NCBI GenBank assembly: GCA_958298945.1
Contig: OY282605.1
Coordinates: 10,253,811 to 10,317,810 of the forward strand
Length of the DNA: 64,000 bases
Source of the DNA: Atherix ibis
Lineage: Eukaryota; Arthropoda; Insecta; Diptera; Athericidae
Direction: 5' to 3'
The position numbers and the translations under genes were made by a program. The number at the start of each line of letters is the position of its first letter. The stretch's first letter is position 1. The notes below the pieces were generated by a model. The model was given only the letters and a program-made list of their open reading frames with translations, made no database searches and had not been told where the DNA came from. Positions 56,818-64,000 of the stretch are shown one piece after another.

Positions 56818-56861
56818 TGAAAAAATACAAAAATCGCGATACTTTTTGAACAGATCTCGTA

Positions 56862-58040
56862 TAATAAATGGTGCGTTACAATGTAATGATAAAATATTTT
56901 TGCTAATTTTTCTTCCAATAATTGGAAGTGGTTAATAAACTATAATAAATGATATTAAATTAAAATTATAAATCTACTTTTAGAATATTTTGTATCATGG
57001 ATAATATTTTGAAAGTTTTATAATCAATTTATAATAAAAAAAATATTTTAAAGTTCATACAGTAAATGTTAAAATTTTAAAATAATACTCATGTTTAACG
57101 ATAAAAATAATTTAAAACAAGAAATACTTTTATAAAAAATATTATAGGGATCACAATTTATTGAGTAGCCATTAAACAAGCAATGCGTTATTACTCCTTT
57201 CTATTGTCGAAATAATGAAACATTTATTATGGAAGATCTAATACTTTTAATAATATATTTAAAATAATTATCAGTTAATATATACAATAATTTATTTTAT
57301 TTTTTAATACTTAATTATACTAAAAAAATTTTTTTTTTAAATATTCATAACATCACATACACAAGTGTAGTTAATTGTCATTTATCTAATATCGTTTGTG
57401 TAATATTTGTAGCAAAGAAATAAATTTTAATACTCCGAAAGTCTCATTTACTTTATTAAATATTTCGAATGAATTAAAATGCATCTTGAAATTGTTACTT
57501 ACGCTCGTACAAGTGCAAGTATCACCAACGAAATTCTAACCTGCAATGTTGTTTATAAACAAAAGCTTCAGAGAGATTCTAATTCAAAGGATGACAGGGT
57601 ACAGATGTAACTCGAACAGGAAACAACGGAATTACTTCAATTAGACGTTCACTTACAACAAATAACAATTCAAAATCTGAGCACGTACTTTGGAAATTTA
57701 ACAATTCACGTCTGTCTCTGGAATGAATCCTTTCGTTTCCTTTTCCGTTTGTATACACACAGACCCAATTTCGGGGGAATCTCTTTTATTCGAATATTTC
57801 TATATACAGTCAGATGGTTTCTAGGATATTTAATTAATTTCAGAAACCACTTCTTGTTTGCAGCACCAAACAACTCTACTGCTCTCGTATTGCATACAAA
57901 CTTTGAACAAAAACGCGTCTCCAGTACGAGAGTTTCTTTTGATTAAACTTACATGAGCGCCGCCGATGTTGAAGTGAAGGAGTACATATTGCTCGATTGA
58001 GCAAATCCATCACAAGGCATAGCTGACAATGAAGCTCTGT
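56862..58040. other. AT-rich stretch then a less AT-rich island
   Basis: 56862-57480 is A/T-rich with no feature. 57490-57950 is more balanced; the 65-codon frame at 57749-57946 has no motif. Confidence 0.4.
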
Positions 58041-58042
58041 AC

Positions 58043-58195
58043 TCAAGGCTCTATTCTATGACAGCGGATGAACAATATGTGAAAATCTGCAATGCCATCG
58101 TCGTGGTGTATTTCGTGAGACGTTCTTGCATGTTTCGCAATGCACTGCACTCGGTTCAATTTGGAGATATAATTTTCGAAAATGTAATCCCATTC
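58043..58195 (-). other. Open frame after an acceptor-like site, possible exon
   Basis: On the minus strand a pyrimidine-rich TTCCTTTTTAGTATAG is followed by a 50-codon frame (EWDYIFENYISKLNRVQCIA, then HEIHHDDGIADFHILFIRCH) to TGA at 58045-58043. A second frame, the 121-codon frame 58056-58421, overlaps it. A donor-like CTCAT|GTAAGT lies further on at about 57948. No protein family is recognised. Confidence 0.2.
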
Positions 58196-58429
58196 CTATA
58201 CTAAAAAGGAACTTGTTAACAAAGAAATAAAAATGCATTTTCGTAGCACTTATGGGGATGGTTTTGTTAATAAAAAAATTCTTAATCAGTTTACATAAAT
58301 CATCGTGAAAAAAAATGTATAAAAACTCATATAGTATTTTTAAAATATTCAAAAAAAAATATCTTCTTATAAATAAAAGCTTATAGAAAATATACCTAAA
58401 AAAAAAATCGACAAGGATCATTTCCTATA

Positions 58430-59390
58430 TGCAATGACTGTGAAATTTAATATCGCCAATTGGTGATATCTAATACTAAAAGTACAGTTCGAAACCAGCC
58501 CTTTTTTTTCTTATTGAAAATTTAAGATTTCTTCTTCTAGACTTTTCTAATGTCTTTTTCATATCAGTTCAGGCAAAATATCTCCACATTCATGTACAGG
58601 CACTGGATCATATCGAAAATATATCATTTTTTGATGGTGGATAGAGTCAAATATTTATTTACGCCGTTCAATCTTTTCACTTTCGATTTCCTTTATGGAT
58701 TAAAAAACCAACCCTTCTGTATAAATCCCTGAGGCGACAGGCAATTCATATCCATATATGACAAACGACACAATCCCTGGCATCATAAGGGGTCTATGCA
58801 AACTGTCTGCTATTCAATATATCGTCTGCTGTTCAATAACATAGACAACCATGCATTTGGCGTAGCACTGAAATATTTTATATTCAAGTTTGAGGATTTA
58901 TTTTTCCCAACTTTTGCAATCTCCCCAATAAAAATTGATGCTACACGTATGACAAAATGCGATGGGGAAACGAAAACGAAGAATTACGAACCAATATTCC
59001 ATGTTTCCGGATTTTCACTTCATATTTCCTGTCCGTCCCCCTCTCACATTTACCATGCTAGTTCGATAATGAATTCGCAGTCAGCTATACAATTTCGAAT
59101 TGTGCAAATGTAGAAGCACACAAATTTCACGCCAATAGAAATGGATGAATTCAAAGCGTTAGAATGAAGTGTTCGGTGCATATGAGCTTTGAGCAAAGTA
59201 AAGTGTTACGAATGTTGTTTAGAAATTTTAAAAAATATTATGAATCAATTAATTGTAAAATATCTTTGGAGATTTATTTATCTTCAATAATGGGAAATTT
59301 GATTAAAATCGTACTATTAAATGTGTACTTTTTAGTAATAACATTTAGTAAATTTTTAAAAACCCTATCAAGCTATTATTAAGATGATAA
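58430..59390. other. Less AT-rich island, unrecognised 105-codon frame
   Basis: The frame 58796-59113 plus (MQTVCYSIYRLLFNN, ending AIQFRIVQM) is the longest here; it has no domain I know and no transcription context. The rest shows nothing. Confidence 0.3.
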
Positions 59391-59393
59391 TTT

Positions 59394-60339
59394 TTATTCG
59401 ATTTTTTGTTCATTATGTTGGTACTTATGTCTCTTATTTATGCCCACAAGTTCGGCCATTTTGAATATTCAGTTAATATTTGACAGCTGCTTTGCTTGCA
59501 CGTGTTTTGGCTCGTCTTCGATTTTTGCTCATTCCAAAAAATGGATCCAAGAACCTGTATCAAATTTTGTTTGAAAAACAAAATTAATTGCGAGGACGCA
59601 TTTCGAATGTTGACAGTGGCATATGGTGAAGCTACCATGGACCGAAGCAACGTTTATCGGTGGTACAAAATGTTCTCAGAGGGCCGAGAAGATGTGAGCG
59701 ACGAAAAGTGCGCCGGACGCCCGAGCACGTCAACAACAGACGAAAACATTGATGAAGTGAAGATAATAGTATAGGCCAATCGTCGAATCACCATTAGAGA
59801 AGTTTCTGAGGACTTTAACACATTGATTAGCTCGTGCCATTCGATTTTTACCAATCATTTTGCGTGAGACGGATCGCCGCGAAATTCGTACCAAAATTGC
59901 TCAATTTCGACCAAAAACAGCGTCGCATTAACATTGCTAAGGAGCTGTAGGACTCTCTCCTCGACGACACAAATTTGCTAAAAAGGGTCATAACTGGTTG
60001 AACGAATCATGGGTTTATGGTTATGACGTGGAAACCAAACCTCAATCATCCCAATGGAAGCTGCCGCACGAGCCAAGACTGTAAGTTTTGCTTACAGTTT
60101 TCTTCGACTGCAGGGGCGTGGTGCATCATGAATTCTTGCCCCAGGGTAAAACGGTCAATAAGGAATATTACCTGCAAGTTATGCGCAAGTTGCGTGAAGC
60201 AATCCACCAGAAACGCCCGGATTTGTGGATCAACAAAAATTGTTTTTTTTTTAATTTTTGGCCAAAAACAACATACTAATAATGCGCAGCTACCGTATTC
60301 CCTAGATCTGACCCCCTGTAACTTTTTCAACACACCTCG
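59394..60339 (+). mobile_element. Mariner, family D copy 4, both ends damaged
   Basis: Homology with copy 3 starts at TTTATTCGATTTTTTGTTC, so roughly the first 55 bp including the left TIR are absent. The right end AACACACCTCG is followed by TA at 60340-60341. A deletion joins the third catalytic block directly to the right TIR. Confidence 0.82.
59542..60330 (+). pseudogene. Mariner transposase (family D copy 4), best N-terminus of the family
   Basis: The proper start MDPRTCIKFCLKNKINCEDA lies at 59542. It continues FRMLTVAYGEATMDRSNVYR, WYKMFSEGREDVSDEK and GRPSTSTTDENIDEVKIIV, then a TAG at about 59772. Further pieces are RRESP-like HTH sequence, FVPKLLNFDQKQRRINIAKE, NESWVYGYDVETK-like DNA (about 60005), VVHHEFLPQGKTVNKEYYLQ and MRKLREAIHQKRPDLWINKN. 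The HHDNAPAH block is replaced by a T run (about 60241-60255), so the second aspartate is missing. LPYSLDLTPCNFF carries D-to-N at the third aspartate. The C-terminus is deleted. Inactive. Confidence 0.85.
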
Positions 60340-60349
60340 TATAGCGTGA

Positions 60350-60975
60350 TTGGTAGAAAAAAGCTCTATTGCCCGGATGTATTTCTTGATCGATATATTG
60401 CATCCTGGATTGCTTTAAAAGCTACAGCTAGTCTTACCTTCTAGTTATTTCCACTTTCTCAAATCAAGTCTCTCGGATCGATATTTTGAGGTAGCCTTAT
60501 TGATATTTATCCAAGCCCCGCCTGTGTCCCTCAAGGTAGTATCCCAATTCCAATGCTTTATAAAAATTTTATGCATGATATTCTTCATTACAATAAAATC
60601 CGAACAGCAAAATCTACCGGCATATTTTGATTGAGCATAAAAATATTTAAATCACACCCGTATCATGTATTTAACATATTTGTATTTTGAAGCAAATTAA
60701 AAAGAGGACTCAAAAGAAAATTTGGTAAACTTACCCGAATAGTAACTTTAAGGCTCTTAGCTGTGTATAATTATATTCAGTAAGTCCGGACCGATACCAC
60801 AAGTATCCCTGCTAAATATTTAGGGGTGTGATTGGAAAAGGTAATTGTAGTAAAGCACAATGGCGTTCACGTTACTTTTACATGTCCCTAAGGACTATGC
60901 ATCTTTTATTATAAAATATATACAATAATATTTATTAATAAAAAAATAGTTCCATCATCTTTTGTGATACTAGAG
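60350..60975 (+). pseudogene. Jockey-type RT relic carrying a satellite monomer, second copy
   Basis: The sequence CPDVFLDRYIASWIALKATA (60371 on) corresponds to the GVFLDVSQAFDRVWHPGLL motif. ACVPQGSIPIPMLYKNFMHD (about 60520-60580) is the GVPQGS block. The YADD site is lost in a small deletion (KSTGIF). A satellite monomer follows, then FTLLLH-type thumb sequence. The DNA matches 47455-48115 throughout. It starts just beyond the family D mariner's right TIR. Confidence 0.75.
60663..60797 (-). repeat. Single satellite monomer inside the second jockey relic
   Basis: The reverse complement reads GTCCGGACTTACTGAATATA, then CAGCTAAGAGCCTTAAAG and TTACTATTCGGGTAAGTTTA, matching the 36-38 kb unit. 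Position and orientation within the LINE are the same as at 47755-47903. Confidence 0.83.
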
Positions 60976-61139
60976 CCTTTGAAACAACTGCTAGACTAGC
61001 TCCAGAATCGCACGTTCACCTGGATACATAGGCCACTTCTGGTATAGATTCACCCAGAGGTGACTTCCTTTCAGGATGTATAGATCTTCAATGTCCATTC
61101 ATATCAAACAAAATATTTAAGATATCTGATGCGATATTT

Positions 61140-61740
61140 TAGGTTCCGATCACCGCTGCAAAGTATTTATTTGTATCTGAAGAAGTTTAATTTTCCAACT
61201 ATTATTCTACTATGAATTTACTTATCTGATGTCCATAATAAATTATTCAAACCTCAGCCAAGATATTTAAAGTCTATATTTTTGTTGCCAGTTTTAAGAC
61301 TTACATTATTGGACGGTGTTTCGTTGCCGGTTTTGAGATTCCAATTTCGCTTTTTAAAATTAATATTTAAGCGGTTCTGATAGCTTCAGAAATTAACTTT
61401 TTTTGAGAAGAGCTTATAGGTTCTCTAAGCCACTACACAATAAGATGGGTATCATCAGCATATCGTATATTGTCGATATATTCTCCGACTACATTAGAGG
61501 AAAAAGAGAAAATCTCTTTGCAGTAAATGTTCAATAATAGAGGAGATAATGTACAGCCTAGTCCAGCTCATCTATTCATTTGAAGATCATCAATCTGTAT
61601 ATTTCTTAGTTTCATTTTTACGGCTCTATTCCAGTGTAGGTTCCTGATGCATCTTAGGTCTTTTTGATCGACAGCAATCTTAGTCAATATATCGTATCGG
61701 AGTAGATAGAACTTATGAATACATCCTTTTGGATATTATT
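61140..61740 (-). pseudogene. RTE-like LINE reverse-transcriptase relic
   Basis: The minus strand reads DILTKIAVDQKDLRCIRNLH then WNRAVKMKLRNIQIDDLQMN (61695-61590), followed by GCTLSPLLLNIYCKEIF (GCVLSPLLFN motif) and the catalytic INNIRYADDTHLIV-type block DNIRYADDTHLIV (about 61475-61437). The thumb with KYLG (about 61265) follows in another frame. The spacing and the RNLYWNQ...GCVLSP signature fit RTE-like LINEs. It is truncated at both ends. Confidence 0.75.
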
Positions 61741-61744
61741 GCGG

Positions 61745-62265
61745 TTTTGCATTAAAACTTGAATACTGAATAAAGCTTTTATTGTTTATATAGCATCAAA
61801 CTAATTAATCTGTAGAAAATATATTAAAAAAAATTATCTTTTTGGTTTCTAAATATTCCGACACAAAAAATCTTTAACCTAAATTAGAAAATTTTCTATT
61901 AAAAATCAAAGCAAATTCGGTAAATTCCAATTTTTAAGTAACAATTCCAAATTATACAAAACATTTAAAATACAAACCGGCAATTTTCTCTAGAAATCCT
62001 ATCTACATTAGGGCTCAAATCTGAGGTTACTAATTTATTTACAATAAATATAGATAAATTTTCGACTGAAGATTTGATAAAAATTATAATTCAAGTTGAA
62101 GTTTACTTTATTGCATATCCTTGATATTTTACATTTTTCTTCTAATACAATTTTAACACCATTTTCTCTTAGGAATATTTAATCCTTTGTTAGTTCTTAG
62201 CTTTCTGCTATCCCTGAATTTATGTCTAATTCATATATAATATTTTAATGAAAACATTCTTACAC
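61745..62265. other. AT-rich spacer between LINE relics
   Basis: No feature recognised. Confidence 0.45.
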
Positions 62266-62269
62266 CCTA

Positions 62270-62960
62270 AACTTAATCTTAACCCTTAAATCTACTCTTA
62301 TAAGTATTCTTAAAAGAAATTTTATAAAACTAAATTCTATGTTTAAATACGGCAACTGCTGCGTTCTTTTGTATCCTCTTGATCCCCTTCGGTGCTCCCG
62401 ACCACGAGTGATGTAATTGCTAACCTCGATATTATTCCTTAGGGCTTCTTCCAATAGAAGTAACGGTGACAGGTACTTGGAGTTTCTCAAGATCTCCAGT
62501 AATATGTTATCCGTTAGCTGCCTTATTTCCCTGTTTTGATGATGGAGTAACGATTTAACCCATTTGTGAATTATTTCCATTTGCAATACTAAATACAAAT
62601 GGAGAAACACCTGCCATCCGGTACAACCTGTCGTTTGATATAAACTTTTTTGTCTTTCTAGATCTGCCGAGCCCTGTGGCTTTTTGTAGGATCTTCTTTT
62701 CAATCCTGTACAGTTCAGTTGCTACTGTTGGGGAAAAAGATGATCAGATGGGGAAGTCGTAGCATAAATACGCTCTTATAAATTGCTTATAAATAATGTG
62801 TTTGAAGTCCTTACGTTAGCTTTTTTAATTTTATCCCTGATAAAGGAGTTGAATTTGACGTTCTTGTTAAGATTCAAGCCTAGATAATTAAGATTCACTA
62901 TGCGCCTCATTTTCGAGTCACCCTTATCTCCAAATCCACAGTCTACACGAATTTCTTCTT
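62270..62960 (-). pseudogene. LINE ORF2 C-terminal relic, jockey/CR1-like
   Basis: On the minus strand NLNYLGLNLNKNVKFNSFI (the KYLGL-D-RL thumb motif, about 62900-62845) is followed by the YRIEKKILQKATGLGRSRKT segment (62695-62640) and KFISNDRLYRMAGVSPFVF, typical of the region after the RT thumb. The 147-codon frame 62260-62703 is a neighbouring frame over the same stretch. It is a different element from the RT relic at 61140-61740, because the order is wrong for one LINE. Confidence 0.6.
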
Positions 62961-62964
62961 CTTT

Positions 62965-64000
62965 GAAATTTTATTTTCTTTAAAATTTAAAAAATCTTAA
63001 AGAAAACGTTTAAAAAAATAAAAAAAAAATATTTATACTATGAAATATTAATAAACAATGTTTAATTTAAAATTGGTTAATAAAATTTCTAACAAAGAAA
63101 TCTCAACAAATTTGGAAAAAGTCTCTAAATGTATCATAAAAGTTCCCATTTTATTATTATCAAAAAAGATATTATGCAAAATAATTTACCAAAGAATAAA
63201 ATAGTATTTAAAATGTAATAGATTTTTGTATATGTTTATAGCTTAAATTTGTATTAACAATCGATAAATAGGTCTGTAAACAATGTTGACCTAAAACCAC
63301 GAATGAATTTCAAATTAGCATGTTTTGTCACGATTATGAGCTAACTCCAAAGGGTATTCATTAACTCGTAGCACCTGTGGAGAGCGTGCCTAGAATCATT
63401 TACCAGCCATAAAAGGACCTTTCAACTCTCGCTACGATTCGTCTACATTTTTATGTGCTTATAACTGATTAAATAGCGACAATTCGTCTTGTTCAAATGA
63501 TTTTTTCCAACATATACTAATGTTGGAAAAATATTTCCCATTTAGAAAAAATGTAAATATAATTTTGCCAACAACAAATTCCATAAAAAATAATATTGCT
63601 TGTTGGTAGTTGAAAGTTTGTTGCATTCCAATTAGGACTAGAAGGATTAAAGTTTTGCGTGAAAACAAATTATTACGACGGCGAAATTCTTCTTGATACG
63701 CTAATTAATCACGTGCAAGAAACCTTTGCAATTTTCCTTTCACTAACCGAAAAGCCATTTGCATAAAATTACGAGAAAACAAAATTTACATTCTTTGTTG
63801 TTCGTCCTTTTTTATTTTGCTTGTTACTACAACCGGAAAGCAATTGAATTCATAAATGCCAATAAACATTATAAAATGTTCGTCTATTATGAATTTTGTT
63901 TAGAAAAGAAACAATTTCAACAATTTTAAGGTCAACTAGAAGAGAATACAAGCGAAACTGGGAATTTTGCTTCGATAAAAACAAATTATTATTAAATGCA
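62965..64000. other. AT-rich window end, no gene recognised
   Basis: A 69-codon minus-strand frame at 63459-63668 (MFSRKTLILLVLIGMQQTF) has a hydrophobic start but no further support. 63290-63460 is less AT-rich and unassigned. Confidence 0.4.

Larger units (their letters stand above)
55951..56859 (+). mobile_element. Mariner, family D copy 3, internally deleted
   Basis: The element is 909 bp with TA at 55949-55950 and 56860-56861. The left end CGAGGTCTGTTCAAAAATTT mirrors TACTTTTTGAACAGATCTCG. The 5' leader is fuller than in copy 1. The first half of the transposase is deleted, with a 16-bp fold-back at the junction. Confidence 0.9.

Noticed and set aside
62260..62703. 147-codon protein on the minus strand
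   Set aside because: The neighbouring frame carries LINE RT tail motifs (YRIEKKILQKATG, KFISNDRLYRM), so this frame is a shadow of a LINE relic.

Overview
The window looks like insect (arthropod) nuclear DNA, very AT-rich and almost entirely non-genic. The evidence is the repeat content: many Tc1/mariner (DD34D and DD41D-like) transposons with TA target duplications, and non-LTR retrotransposon relics of jockey, R1 and RTE-like type. No bacterial operon, rRNA, CRISPR array or intact host gene is visible. The order cannot be fixed from sequence alone.

Layout. 0-5 kb: a 314-329 bp tandem repeat, a decayed mariner and a near-complete mariner (family A, copy 1). 5-9.3 kb: mariner scraps, a 5'-truncated R1-clade LINE and a complete-length family B mariner. 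9.4-14.5 kb: AT-rich DNA with a diverged ~0.85 kb tandem duplication and two unexplained open frames. 14.5-25 kb: a jockey LINE, an R1 3' end, a DD41D-like element with TIRs, family A copy 2 inside another LINE relic, and a family C mariner. 25-36 kb: a tRNA-like fossil, two convergent jockey tails, a family D mariner, a family E relic and one exon-like 150-bp segment. 36-38 kb: a ~150-bp satellite of about 13 units. 41.6-44.4 kb: an endonuclease/reverse-transcriptase LINE in the geometry expected of twin priming. 45-50.3 kb: family C copy 2, an R1 tail, a jockey RT relic holding one satellite monomer, a family F mariner and a deleted family D mariner. 52.4-54.1 kb: a family E mariner whose transposase interior is expanded into a ~236-bp tandem array. 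54.4-63 kb: two DD41D-like relics, two more family D copies, a second jockey relic with the same satellite monomer, and two further LINE relics.

Relationships. Mariners are labelled A-F here only by shared TIR and protein sequence; these are working labels, not published names. Family A TIRs begin CGAGGGTCATTC, B TTGGGTTGGTGC, C TAAGGTGTAGTA, D CGAGGTCTGTTC and E roughly CGAGTAGTTCAG; F has no clear TIR. Every transposase read here carries at least one frameshift, stop, deletion or catalytic change, so none is clearly autonomous.

The most unusual signals are the tandem array made from a mariner catalytic-domain segment, the satellite monomer trapped at the same site in two jockey copies, the twin-primed LINE, and a recurring pattern of perfect fold-back inverted duplications at deletion or truncation junctions in unrelated elements. 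The best host-gene candidate is the exon-like segment at 35590-35739.
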